64,000 nt of DNA from CAYQOX01 sp964419335. GTDB taxonomy: Bacteria > Hinthialibacterota > Hinthialibacteria > Hinthialibacterales > Hinthialibacteraceae. The position numbers were made by a program, and so were the translations under genes. Positions 28,118 through 36,674 of this stretch are shown piece after piece. The notes beneath the pieces are model-generated. The model was not told the origin of the DNA, ran no database searches, and worked only from the letters and a program-made list of their open reading frames with translations. The stretch covers positions 1-64,000 of the forward strand of contig CAYQOX010000020.1 of the NCBI GenBank assembly GCA_964419335.1, in the 5' to 3' direction. Every line of letters begins with the position of its first letter. Position 1 is the first letter of the stretch.

Positions 28118-29026
28118 TTAGTTGTTGCCGTAGGGATTACCTCCACCCATGCCGTAGGGATCTTCTTGTGAATCATCACCGCTTCCACCGTAGGGGTCGG
28201 TGCGGTCGGATTCAGGGGGTGATTCTTCGCTATCGGTGCCATAGGGGCTATCTTCGCCGTAGGGGGATTGGGAGTCATTCACGGAATCAAAATCTTCTAG
28301 GTAGGAAGAATCGCTGGTGAGCAGCATTTGGTTGTCGGGGTGGCGTTGTTCGCCGACGCTGGTGACCACGATGCCGGGTTGGTCTTCGATGGGGCACACG
28401 TAGGTGCAGGTTCCACAACCGATACAGGTTTCGGGGTTAACGTGGGGGAGTTTGATGATGACTTTTTCGTCTTTGGCACGTAAGGTTTCGTAATCTTCGA
28501 ACCAAATGGATTTTTCGGGAGTGGGGCAGTGTTCTTCGCAGACCATGCAATTTCTTCCGAAGGCGTAAGGGAGGCAGCGGTTGGTGTCGAAGAAGGCTTG
28601 GCCCATTTTGAGCGATTGTTTTTCTTCGAGGGGCATGATTTCGATGGCGCTGGTGGGGCAGACTTGGGAACACATAACGCAGCCATATTCACAATAACCA
28701 TAGAGAGGATTCATCACGGGAGTCCACATGCCTTCGAGGCCGGCTTCGAGGAAAGCGGGTTGAATAACGCGGGTGGGGCAGACTTTCATACACTCTCCAC
28801 ATTTGATGCAGCGAGCTAAAAATTCGCGTTCTTCGACCGCGCCGGGAGGACGGATGAGGGCGGGATTGTATTGATTTTTCGCGCCTTGGGCAGTGGTGCG
28901 AAAGAGAATTGAGCCTAGTCCGCCCGCCAAGCCGGTGTAGATGGCCGTGCGGCGATTGATGCCGATTTTTTCCTCTTTGGGAGGTTGAAGGTAGCGTTTG
29001 AGCCATTCGAGCAGGGAGTTGAGCAT
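28118..29026 (-). CDS. Tat-type NapG-like polyferredoxin with PYG-repeat tail
   Basis: Iron-sulphur electron carrier of 302 residues. The N-terminus has an Arg pair and hydrophobic stretch (INRRTAIYTGLAGGLG), a Tat-like signal or anchor. Four Cys groups follow: CIKCGECMKVCP, CEYGCVMCSQVCP, CMVCEEHCP and CIGCGTCTYVCP, the layout of NapG/MauM proteins that hold up to four [4Fe-4S] clusters. The last 70 residues are acidic, low-complexity sequence with five PYG units (SPYGED, SPYGTD, DPYGGS, DPYGMG, NPYGNN), a tail I do not know from NapG. It starts 5 bp after the membrane ferredoxin gene, third in an operon with DUF362. It probably passes electrons across or along the membrane; the terminal acceptor is unknown. 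Confidence 0.8.
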   Translation of the reverse strand: MLNSLLEWLKRYLQPPKEEKIGINRRTAIYTGLAGGLGSILFRTTAQGAKNQYNPALIRPPGAVEEREFLARCIKCGECMKVCPTRVIQPAFLEAGLEGMWTPVMNPLYGYCEYGCVMCSQVCPTSAIEIMPLEEKQSLKMGQAFFDTNRCLPYAFGRNCMVCEEHCPTPEKSIWFEDYETLRAKDEKVIIKLPHVNPETCIGCGTCTYVCPIEDQPGIVVTSVGEQRHPDNQMLLTSDSSYLEDFDSVNDSQSPYGEDSPYGTDSEESPPESDRTDPYGGSGDDSQEDPYGMGGGNPYGNN

Positions 29027-29031
29027 AGCGA

Positions 29032-30206
29032 CTATTTCCCCTTACGTTTCCGTTTGGATTTTTTGCGTTGGCGCGGACGTTTTTTAGTGGACTCGGAGGT
29101 ATCTGGGTCCGAATCTCCAGTGTCTTCAGATTCAGGAGTAGAAGTAGGTTCTGCTTCGATGGTAGCACGGGTGGGAGATTCTTCTACGGGAGCCGGTTGA
29201 GGCTCGGGTTGGGAGAGTGGTACCCGATCTTGGGGGGGAGCCGTTTTTTCGGGCGCCCCATAGCCNNNNNNNNNNAGCCGAAGGTAATCGCGTGAGAGGG
29301 GCATGAGGGTTCACAGTTCCAGCAATAAAAGCACTCGGAGGGTTTCCAGGCTTGGAGGGTATGGGGCTCGGCTCCGCCCTGGCAGTCTGTAAGGCAGAGG
29401 CGGCAATTGTTACATAGTTCTAGATCTTTTGTAAGGCGGAAGTAGGGGTTTTTACCTAAGACTCCAAGGAGGGCGCCTAAGGGACAGAGTACCCGGCACC
29501 AAAAGCGTGCGAGGAATAAATTGAGGGCAATGACAAGAATGAATAGGGAGCCCAGGAGAAGGCTGCCCATGAAGTAGGGCTGGTCGTCGGTGATTAATCC
29601 TAGTTCGGTGCGAAGGAAGCCATAAATGGGTTCGGAGATGGCGGTGATTTTTAGGGGGCCAAGGCCAGGGTCTTCAAGATAGAGCCAAGTGGAGACTTCT
29701 ATGATGATCCAATTGATGGTGGGATAAACGGAAGTCGCCATCGAACGGTAGAGAAACGAGAAGGGATCGAGCCAGCCGATTAAGTTCACGCCGATGAAAG
29801 CGGAAACCAGGCAGACGATGAGAATGTAATACTTGCCTCGCTGGAGGGAGGTATACGTCGCAGAATCCACACGTTCTTTCCGTTTTCGGGGACGAAGGCT
29901 GGTGAAAAAATTATGGATGGCTCCGAAGGGACAGACCCACCCGCAGAACCAGCGGCCAAAAATGATGGTGACCAAGAGGGTGATGAGGGATAAGAATAAA
30001 GCCGCGGGGATGGCGTTGGCACTGATCCAGGTACCCATCAACACGAGGGGATCGATGTTGAAGAAGAAGGTCACCGGCGCGTCCATGGTGTTGGCCGCGT
30101 TAAAGGTGGTTTGGAAGAATAAATAGAAAAAAAGAAGGGTGAAGAAAGTCTGGGTGGCCCGGCGTAACCAAACCACCCAGCTTGTGTTCGTTGGCATCCA
30201 TTTCAT
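29032..30206 (-). CDS. NapH/CcoG-like membrane ferredoxin, interrupted by a 10-N gap
   Basis: Inner-membrane electron-transfer protein. It has about five membrane segments, two CxxxCP motifs at membrane borders (GRWFCGWVCPFGA and FWCRVLCPLGA), and two C-terminal ferredoxin motifs (CNNCRLCLTDC and CFYCWNCEPSCP), as in NapH. After SHAITFG comes a 10-N gap (29266-29275). Read straight through, the frame shifts and ends at 29184. The frame that ends at 29032, right before the next gene, encodes a Pro/Glu-rich linker and a very basic tail (KKRPRQRKKSKRKRKGK). I take that as the true C-terminus, which needs a real gap of 2 mod 3 bases. DUF362 lies upstream and the NapG-like gene 5 bp downstream. 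Confidence 0.75.
29266..29275. other. Assembly gap (10 N)
   Basis: Ten undetermined bases inside the NapH-like gene. Reading frames on the two sides do not match, so the true length differs from ten. Confidence 0.99.
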
Positions 30207-30258
30207 ATCAAAGATTCTCGATTACATCGTACTAGTTGTAAAAAAGACAGAATGTAGT

Positions 30259-31422
30259 TTATATCGTAATTTCTTGTGGATTTAAGGTGGTATAATCCAT
30301 CGTACCTAAGCCACGTTGTTCGGCTTCTTTGATATGGCCGATTTCTTTGGGATCACGGTTCAATAAGGTGGTAGCAAAAGCATCCATGGCGACAGGATCC
30401 GTCCCGGCCATCACCACGTTGCGTTGTTTGACATCCGAGAGATTGCCGCCAATGGGGCCATGATCCATTAATACGCGAACCGCATCGGTGACGATCAGGT
30501 TGGGTTTCGCGAAGCTGGCCAAGTCGGCAAGGGTATTGTCGATATCCTGGTGATAGCGATTGCGCGCGCCCCCGATGATGCCCATGAGATTTTTCATGCT
30601 CAGGGTGACGGTGCTGAGACCGTGATGCTTGGTGATAGGGACGTTGATGAATACGTCCGCTTCGAGGACATCGGGATAAACTTCCCACTCATCGAGGACT
30701 TTGCCGTCAATAGGCTGTTTGACGCGTAATTTACGGGGGTCCAAGAAAAAGACTGTGGCGCCGGCTTTCTTGGCGGCATCCTCGATGCCGCTGTTGGCAA
30801 ACGTGAGTTCTTGTTTGTTGCAAGTACGGTCGCTAACCACGACTTCGCGTGCACCCGCTTCGAGGCACATTTCTACGAGCGTGGCAACCACGTCGGGGTT
30901 GGTGTTGGCGGCGTAACGGGGCTGCTTGTTCCAGCCGATATTGGGTTTAACCCAGACGACATCGCCCTCTTTGACGAATTTCGAGATGCCGCCAACGGCT
31001 TCAACCGCTTTGCGGGTGCAGGATTTGGCGATTTTGGCGATCCCGACCGCCTCGACGGCGTCATCCAGCATGAGTTGCAAATCACTTTGGTATTGATCGC
31101 GTTTGTCGGGATTTTCTTTGATGGCTTCGACGGCGTTTTGGGCATAGGTGAGGATTTGCTCTACCTCCGCAGCATTGCCCAAGGCTTCTTTCGCATTGTT
31201 GAGGTGCTGGAGGACCGTATCGTCATCGCCCAAATGGTCTTTGGCTTCATTAATTTCTTCGATCACCTGGTCACTCAAACCTTGCAATTGGTCAGGGTTG
31301 CTTTCACATTGGACGATGCTCATGGGGGCATCGTCGGCACCCGCATGAAGGGGATACAACGTAGCCGCGTGCAATCCCGCGCCGGTCAGAGCGCAGTTGC
31401 GTAAAAAAGATCTTCTCTTCAT
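30259..31422 (-). CDS. Tat-exported DUF362 protein with helical insert
   Basis: The protein begins with a Tat signal (MKRRSFLRN followed by a hydrophobic stretch). I chose this ATG at 31422 because AGGA precedes it by 10 nt; the frame runs 28 codons further upstream without a site. Residues about 40-120 form a charged helical region not usual for the family. The DUF362 core follows (GDVVWVKPNIGWNK, VVVSDRTCNK, ITKHHGLSTVTLSMKNLMGIIGG, PNLIVTDAVRVLMDHGP, VVMAGTDPVAMDAFA). DUF362 proteins are often fused or linked to ferredoxins and are thought to act in redox chemistry, but the reaction is unknown. It heads the operon DUF362, NapH-like, NapG-like. Confidence 0.85.
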   Translation of the reverse strand: MKRRSFLRNCALTGAGLHAATLYPLHAGADDAPMSIVQCESNPDQLQGLSDQVIEEINEAKDHLGDDDTVLQHLNNAKEALGNAAEVEQILTYAQNAVEAIKENPDKRDQYQSDLQLMLDDAVEAVGIAKIAKSCTRKAVEAVGGISKFVKEGDVVWVKPNIGWNKQPRYAANTNPDVVATLVEMCLEAGAREVVVSDRTCNKQELTFANSGIEDAAKKAGATVFFLDPRKLRVKQPIDGKVLDEWEVYPDVLEADVFINVPITKHHGLSTVTLSMKNLMGIIGGARNRYHQDIDNTLADLASFAKPNLIVTDAVRVLMDHGPIGGNLSDVKQRNVVMAGTDPVAMDAFATTLLNRDPKEIGHIKEAEQRGLGTMDYTTLNPQEITI

Positions 31423-31558
31423 GGTTTTTATCCTCTTCTCTCTTGAAAGTATGGAGATATTCGAATCGTTGATCATGATATTTTTCTTTACCTTTATTAT
31501 TAACATGGAATTGTTAGAGTGACAAGGAGTAGATAGGGATAGGAATGATTTGCTTTAT

Positions 31559-31648
31559 TTATTGTCTGAAGGGGGGAGGATAGATTTTGTCTGAATCAGG
31601 ATGGCCAGGATGAAGGGATGGGTAGGATAACGGCCTGGAGGGATGGGG
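31559..31648 (+). repeat. Degenerate CAGGATG-type repeat tract
   Basis: G-rich spacer with repeated units: TTGTCTGAA occurs at about 31562, 31587 (as TTGTCTGAATCAGGATGG) and again near 31684, and GGATG recurs about every ten bases. It contains the second exact copy of GGGTAGGATAACGGC (31620-31634, first copy 4368-4382). It lies between the divergent DUF362 and DUF429-like genes. Confidence 0.5.
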
Positions 31649-31705
31649 TTTTTGGGTGGAAGAGGAAGTGGGAGAGATTTACTTTGTCTGAAGGGGGTGG
31701 GAAAA

Positions 31706-32156
31706 ATGAGTTATTATTATGGTGGGATTGATCCATCGGCTTCGTCAAAACGGGCGAGTGGGTGTGCTATTCTTGATCAACATGGGAAGTGGGTTCAGAT
31801 GCGGTCTTGTTCTACGGATGAGGAAATGCTTAATCTCTTTGCTGCTTATCCCATTTGCCTAAAAGGAGGAAACCTTTTAGCGATCATGAATTAGATGCGC
31901 TTGNNNNNNNNNNNNNNNNNNNNNNNNNNNNNNNNNNNNNNNNNNNNNNNNNNNNNNNNNNNNNNNNNNNNNNNNNNNNNNNNNNNNNNNNNNNNNNNNN
32001 NNNTCCCATTTGCCTAAAAGGAGGAAACCTTTTAGCGATCATGAATTAGATGCGCTTGTAGCAGCCTATGTGATTTATTTGTATAAGGAGAAGAAGCGAG
32101 GAAAATTACTTGGCGATGCCCGCGAAGGACAGATCTTACTTCCCTGGGGGGGATGA
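31706..32156 (+). CDS. DUF429-like protein, broken by an assembly gap
   Basis: The two ends of one gene lie on both sides of 100 Ns. The left part starts MSYYYGGIDPSASSKRASG, an RNase H-like first strand with Asp as in DUF429 proteins. The right part reads KRRKPFSDHELDALVAAY, the typical DUF429 C-terminal helix with the acidic pair, and ends at a TGA at 32154-32156. The middle of the domain is missing, since family members usually exceed 200 residues. Frames on the two sides differ across a duplicated 55-bp sequence, so the product cannot be reconstructed. DUF429 is a predicted nuclease family of unknown role. No strong ribosome site precedes the ATG. Confidence 0.55.
31849..31903 (+). repeat. 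55-bp duplicate flanking N-gap, left copy
   Basis: Identical to 32004-32058. The two copies abut the two sides of the 100-N run exactly, as expected when overlapping contig ends were scaffolded without merging. I treat it as an assembly artefact, not biology. Confidence 0.95.
31904..32003. other. Assembly gap (100 N)
   Basis: One hundred undetermined bases inside the DUF429-like gene, flanked by identical 55-bp sequences. Confidence 0.99.
32004..32058 (+). repeat. 55-bp duplicate flanking N-gap, right copy
   Basis: Exact copy of 31849-31903, starting at the first base after the Ns. Confidence 0.95.
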
Positions 32157-32174
32157 GGATGAGGAGCAAAAATA

Positions 32175-32214
32175 AACCTCCCCTTTTTTGTTCAGAATAT
32201 CTCATGGGGAGGTT
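32175..32214 (-). terminator. Terminator of secA
   Basis: AACCTCCCC (32175-32183) and GGGGAGGTT (32206-32214) pair perfectly over 9 bp with a 22-nt loop. Read on the minus strand the stem is followed by TATTTTTGC, a usable U-tract, 20 bp past the secA stop. Confidence 0.65.
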
Positions 32215-32233
32215 GGTTGTTAAAGTGGATAGG

Positions 32234-34816
32234 TTAGCTGGCGACGGCTTTTTCTTTTTTCATGCAGCATTTCTTGTATTTTTTGCCGCTGCCACAGGGG
32301 CATGGGTCATTACGTCCTACTTTCTTCGCGCGGCGCACGGGGGCTGATTTTTGGCGGCTGGAGGAGCGGGCTGCGCTGCCATCGCCGCCCCGATGGGCGA
32401 GGGCCTGGGGTTGTTGAGGCTGCAGGCGTTCTTGAGACCCTTCGGCGCTGACCTCGACATGGAAGAAGTGGGTAACGCTCTGTTGCTGGATGCTGGAAAG
32501 CATGCTTTCAAACAGGTTATAGCCTTCGCGTTGATATTCTTGCAATGGATCTTTTTGTCCATAGGCGCGCAAGCCTACGGAATCTTTTAAGTGATCCATG
32601 GTGTAGAGGTGTTCTTTCCACTTCGCATCCACGGTGCGAAGCATAATGATCGACATGACCCATTGGGCGAGATCTGAGCCTAAATGTTCGAGGCGTTTGT
32701 GGTATTTCTCCCGAACTTTTTCTTCGATCTTCTCGCATATTTCTTCCATCTTCATGTCTTGCTCGATACCGAGCCATTGGGCGACATCTTCGCCGAAGGG
32801 GACGATGATATTGAAAAAGACTTTGAGATGTTTTTTCAAGCTGTCGAGATCCCAGGTATCGCGATCGCGGGGGTCTTCAATGGAGATGTCGGCGGCATAG
32901 TCAATGGTGTCTTGGCACATCGTCCAGAAGTATTGGGTAGGATCTTCGCCGTGGAGAAGTTCTTGCCGCAGGTTATAGATGGCTTCCCGTTGTTTGTTCA
33001 TCACATCGTCATATTTGAGGATGTGTTTACGCATATCGAAGTGATGGGCTTCCACGCGTTTTTGGGCATTTTCGATAGCGCGGGTCACCATCTTATGTTC
33101 GAGCACTTCCCCTTCCTGCATGCCGAATCGATCAGCGAGGGATTTGATGCGTTCTCCGCCAAAGACGCGCATCAAATCATCTTCAAGCGAGAGGAAAAAG
33201 CGGGAAGAGCCGGGATCGCCCTGACGTCCAGTACGTCCCCGCAGCTGGTTATCGATACGGCGGCTTTCGTGGCGTTCGGTGCCGACGATGTGGAGTCCAC
33301 CAAGTTCGGCAACGCCTTCGCCCAGTTTAATGTCGGTCCCGCGGCCGGCCATATTGGTGGCGATGGTGACTGCGCCCTCTTGTCCGGCTTCGGCGACGAT
33401 TTCCGCTTCTTTTTCGTGGTGTTTTGCGTTTAACACATGGTGTTTAATGCCCCGGCGCTTGAGCATATTGGCGATTTTTTCAGATTTTTCAATCGAGACG
33501 GTGCCCACGAGAACCGGACGTCCGAGTTTATGTTGTTCTTCGATTTCATCGACAATGGCGTTGTATTTTTCATTTTCTGTTCTGAAGACCACATCGGGGA
33601 AATTATAACGTTGCAGGGGTTGGTTGGTGGGAATAACAATGACTTCGAGTTTATAGATTTCCATAAACTCATCGGCTTCGGTATCCGCGGTACCGGTCAT
33701 CCCGGAGAGGACCTCATAGAGACGGAAGTAGTTTTGGAAAGTGATGGTGGCGAGGGTTTGATTTTCGCGTTGAATCTTCAAGCCTTCTTTGGCTTCGAGG
33801 GCCTGGTGGAGGCCATCGCTATAACGGCGGCCGGGCATTTTCCGGCCGGTGAACTCATCGACGATCACGACCTCGCCGTTTTCCACCATATAGCGATCAT
33901 CCCGTTTAAAGAGGTGGTGAGCGCGTAGGGATTGTTGGATATGGTGAACTAAGTCGATGTGTTGTTCATCGTAAATATTCACATTGAGAAGGGACTGTAC
34001 TTTTTCGCTGCCTTGATCGGTGAGCATGACGACTTGGTCCCGTTCTTCAACGGTAAAATCTTCATCTTTGACAAGTTTACGAACCACTCGATCGACCATG
34101 TAGTATTTGTCGGTCGAGTCTTCGGCGGGACCCGAAATGATCAAGGGGGTACGGGCTTCATCGATGAGAATGCTGTCGACCTCGTCCACAATGGCATAAT
34201 ACAAGGGGCGTTGGACGCAATATTCCTTGGCGATCGCCATATTGTCGCGAAGATAATCAAAGCCAAACTCGTTATTGGTGCCGTAGGTAATGTCGCAGGC
34301 ATAAGCGGCACGGCGGGCTTCGGGGTCGAGGTCGTGCTGAATCACTCCGACTGAGAGGCCAAGAAATTCGTAAATGGGCCCCATCCACTCGCGGTCACGG
34401 CGTGCGAGGTAATCGTTCACAGTGATGATATGTACGCCTTTGCCCGTGACCCCATGCAGGTAGGCCGGGAAGGTGGCGACCAGAGTTTTTCCTTCGCCGG
34501 TGGCCATTTCAGCGATTTTGCCTTGCAGCAAAACCAGCCCACCGATCAATTGGACATCGAAAGGTCGCATGTCGACAGTACGTTTGGCTGCTTCTCGAAC
34601 GACAGCGAAGGCTTCGGGGACGAGGTCAAGCATATCTTCCCCGGCTTCGAGCCGCTGGCGGAAGATATCGGTTTGTGCCCGCAGTTCTGGATCCGAGAGT
34701 TGCGAAGCCCAATCCTCTTTATCGTTAATCGCCTCGACATAGGGCTGGTAACGTTTCATATCACGTTCTTGCTTGGTGCCAAATATTTTCTTCAGTACAG
34801 AACTCACTAATGACAT
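32234..34816 (-). CDS. secA: Preprotein translocase ATPase SecA
   Basis: Motor ATPase that drives unfolded preproteins through SecYEG. All hallmarks are present: Walker A in MATGEGKT near residues 103-110, VNDYLARRDREWMGPIY, YGTNNEFGFDYLRDNM, the DEVDSILIDEARTPLIISG box, NMAGRGTDIKLG, the QLRGRTGRQGDPG helicase motif, and the C-terminal zinc-binding RNDPCPCGSGKKYKKCC that binds SecB or phospholipid. At 860 residues it is normal length. AGGT lies 8 nt before the ATG. It is monocistronic, with a terminator downstream and an extended -10 promoter upstream, and divergent from trkH. Confidence 0.98.
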   Translation of the reverse strand: MSLVSSVLKKIFGTKQERDMKRYQPYVEAINDKEDWASQLSDPELRAQTDIFRQRLEAGEDMLDLVPEAFAVVREAAKRTVDMRPFDVQLIGGLVLLQGKIAEMATGEGKTLVATFPAYLHGVTGKGVHIITVNDYLARRDREWMGPIYEFLGLSVGVIQHDLDPEARRAAYACDITYGTNNEFGFDYLRDNMAIAKEYCVQRPLYYAIVDEVDSILIDEARTPLIISGPAEDSTDKYYMVDRVVRKLVKDEDFTVEERDQVVMLTDQGSEKVQSLLNVNIYDEQHIDLVHHIQQSLRAHHLFKRDDRYMVENGEVVIVDEFTGRKMPGRRYSDGLHQALEAKEGLKIQRENQTLATITFQNYFRLYEVLSGMTGTADTEADEFMEIYKLEVIVIPTNQPLQRYNFPDVVFRTENEKYNAIVDEIEEQHKLGRPVLVGTVSIEKSEKIANMLKRRGIKHHVLNAKHHEKEAEIVAEAGQEGAVTIATNMAGRGTDIKLGEGVAELGGLHIVGTERHESRRIDNQLRGRTGRQGDPGSSRFFLSLEDDLMRVFGGERIKSLADRFGMQEGEVLEHKMVTRAIENAQKRVEAHHFDMRKHILKYDDVMNKQREAIYNLRQELLHGEDPTQYFWTMCQDTIDYAADISIEDPRDRDTWDLDSLKKHLKVFFNIIVPFGEDVAQWLGIEQDMKMEEICEKIEEKVREKYHKRLEHLGSDLAQWVMSIIMLRTVDAKWKEHLYTMDHLKDSVGLRAYGQKDPLQEYQREGYNLFESMLSSIQQQSVTHFFHVEVSAEGSQERLQPQQPQALAHRGGDGSAARSSSRQKSAPVRRAKKVGRNDPCPCGSGKKYKKCCMKKEKAVAS

Positions 34817-35132
34817 GGTAATTTACCTATTGATCTCCAATATTAGGGATTGTCCATGGAGTAAATTGGATTTTTTCATTTTCGATTACAATCATTCAGT
34901 ATAGCACAAAGTTTTGAATCCGAGGATAATGGTTCATTTTCGAAGAGGAGCGATAGGATTCACTTCGTTTGGCATTGTGATAAGCTTTTGAAAGATTTGG
35001 GGTTCCCTGTAAAACGAATAACGGGTGAGGATTATTACCGGTTATCGCAGGGGAATATTTTATGATATGAGAACTATGTGGTTCATGTGGTTATTTGTAT
35101 AAGAGGGGGGTATAGAAGATGAGGAGAGTTCT
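34817..35132. other. 316-bp divergent spacer between secA and trkH
   Basis: AT-rich, no ORF. It carries the likely secA promoter near 34898-34906 and, at the right end, the GAGGAGA that serves the trkH GTG start. I see no repeat element in it. Confidence 0.5.
34898..34906 (-). promoter_or_regulatory. Extended -10 promoter of secA
   Basis: On the minus strand TGCTATACT matches the extended -10 form TGnTATAAT with one change, about 80 bp before the secA ATG. No good -35 is visible, as is common with extended -10 promoters. Confidence 0.4.
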
Positions 35133-36638
35133 GTGCGATATTATTTAGTTTTTTATGTATTAGGGATTTTGTTGTGTTGTTACAGTTTAGCCATGATGCC
35201 GGCATTGGTATGTGCCTATTATTTTGGAAGCGGTGGTGGTCCCTCCATTGCTCTTTCCATCGGGATTACTTTATTCGTGGGAGCCACTTTCATTTTCATC
35301 AATTACAAGAAGCGCGAGACGGATATACTGCCACGCGAGAGTTTTTTGATCGTGACCGGGGGTTGGGTGCTCTGTAGTTTGTTTGGGGCATTGCCTTTCT
35401 TTATGGAAGGGGTTTTTATGGTTCCCGGGCAGGAAGATACATTTTCGGGGATACTGGTTTCGTTGACCGAGAGTGTATTTGAGAGCACTTCTGGGTTAAC
35501 CACCACCGGGGCCAGTGTGATGACAAAGGTGGGGGAGGAGGGGTATTTCGATTATCCTCATGCGATCCTGTTTTGGCGCAGTACCAATCACTGGCTAGGG
35601 GGAATGGGGATCATTGTGCTTTCGTTGGCGATCCTCCCCTTGTTGGGAGCAGGGGGGATGCAGTTATTCCGGGCGGAAGTCCCTGGTCCGACCAAGGATC
35701 GTTTGAAGCCACGGATTAAAGATACGGCGATCTCGTTATCGAAGGTGTATATTTTTCTGACCCTGGCCCAAACGATCGCGTTAATGTTTTGTGGGATGAA
35801 TCTTTATGATGCCCTCTGTCATACTTTTGGGACCGTGGCGACGGGTGGTTTTTCACCGCATGCATCCAGCGTAGGCGGTTTTGACAGTGTGGCGGTGAAT
35901 CTCGTCATTACTTTTTTCATGTTGGTTGCGGGGATCAATTTTGCACTCCATTATCGTTTAATCCAGGGAGATTGGAGGGGGTATTTTCGCAATGGAGAAT
36001 GCCGGACGTATTTGTTAATGTTGGGAACGGCTTTTTTGATTCTGAGTTTGTTGGTGGGTATAAGTAATGTCGAGGGGGGATGGGGAAATGCGATCAACCA
36101 TGCCCTTTTTCAAGCCGTCTCGATTATGACGACAACGGGCTATGGGACCGCGGATTATGAGCAATGGCCAGCGATGGCGATGATGCTTCTGTTTTTTCTG
36201 ATGTTTGTGGGGGGATGCGCCGGCTCGACCGGAGGAGGGATGAAAGTGATTCGCATCGTGTTGTTGGGGAAAATCGCTTACCGGGAGATGTATCGACTGT
36301 TGTACCCCACAGCCGTGGTGATGATCAAGCAAGATGGCAAGACGGTGCCGGAGCGGGTGATCAATGCGATTTGCGGATTTTTTATTTTGGCGATGATGGT
36401 TTTTATCATCTCTGCGCTTTTGTTATCTTATTACGGAATTGATTATGTAACGGCGATGGGTGCCACGGCCGCGTGTCTTTTCAATATTGGGCCGGGATTG
36501 GGGCTCGTCGGGCCCACCGATCATTACGCCGGGCTTCCCGTATTGGTGAAGTGGTGGTTATCGTTTTGTATGATCATTGGACGATTGGAATTTTATTCTA
36601 TCTTGATTCTTACAGCCCCAGATTTTTGGCGACGCTGA
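35133..36638 (+). CDS. trkH: TrkH-type potassium uptake protein
   Basis: Inner-membrane potassium transporter subunit, 501 residues. All four pore loops with their filter Gly are visible: STSGLTTTGASV, FGTVATGGFSPH, SIMTTTGYGTADY and ACLFNIGPGLGLVG. It starts at GTG (35133); GAGGAGA lies 5 nt upstream, and the nearby ATG is out of frame and closes after nine codons. TrkH normally works with a cytosolic NAD/ATP-binding TrkA, which is not in this window. gmk follows after 36 bp and may be co-transcribed. Confidence 0.93.
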   Translation: MRYYLVFYVLGILLCCYSLAMMPALVCAYYFGSGGGPSIALSIGITLFVGATFIFINYKKRETDILPRESFLIVTGGWVLCSLFGALPFFMEGVFMVPGQEDTFSGILVSLTESVFESTSGLTTTGASVMTKVGEEGYFDYPHAILFWRSTNHWLGGMGIIVLSLAILPLLGAGGMQLFRAEVPGPTKDRLKPRIKDTAISLSKVYIFLTLAQTIALMFCGMNLYDALCHTFGTVATGGFSPHASSVGGFDSVAVNLVITFFMLVAGINFALHYRLIQGDWRGYFRNGECRTYLLMLGTAFLILSLLVGISNVEGGWGNAINHALFQAVSIMTTTGYGTADYEQWPAMAMMLLFFLMFVGGCAGSTGGGMKVIRIVLLGKIAYREMYRLLYPTAVVMIKQDGKTVPERVINAICGFFILAMMVFIISALLLSYYGIDYVTAMGATAACLFNIGPGLGLVGPTDHYAGLPVLVKWWLSFCMIIGRLEFYSILILTAPDFWRR

Positions 36639-36674
36639 CTGTTCTTCATCAAAGAAAGCGAGGTTTTTTCTTTT

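Noticed and set aside
31643..31894. 83-codon frame ending just before the N-gap
   Set aside because: Its end comes from the 55-bp contig-end overlap in the wrong frame; it is the broken start of the DUF429-like gene.
34926..34950. GGTTCATTTTCGAAG resembling the left end of the TIR elements
   Set aside because: No matching right end or interior lies downstream, so it is not counted as a copy.
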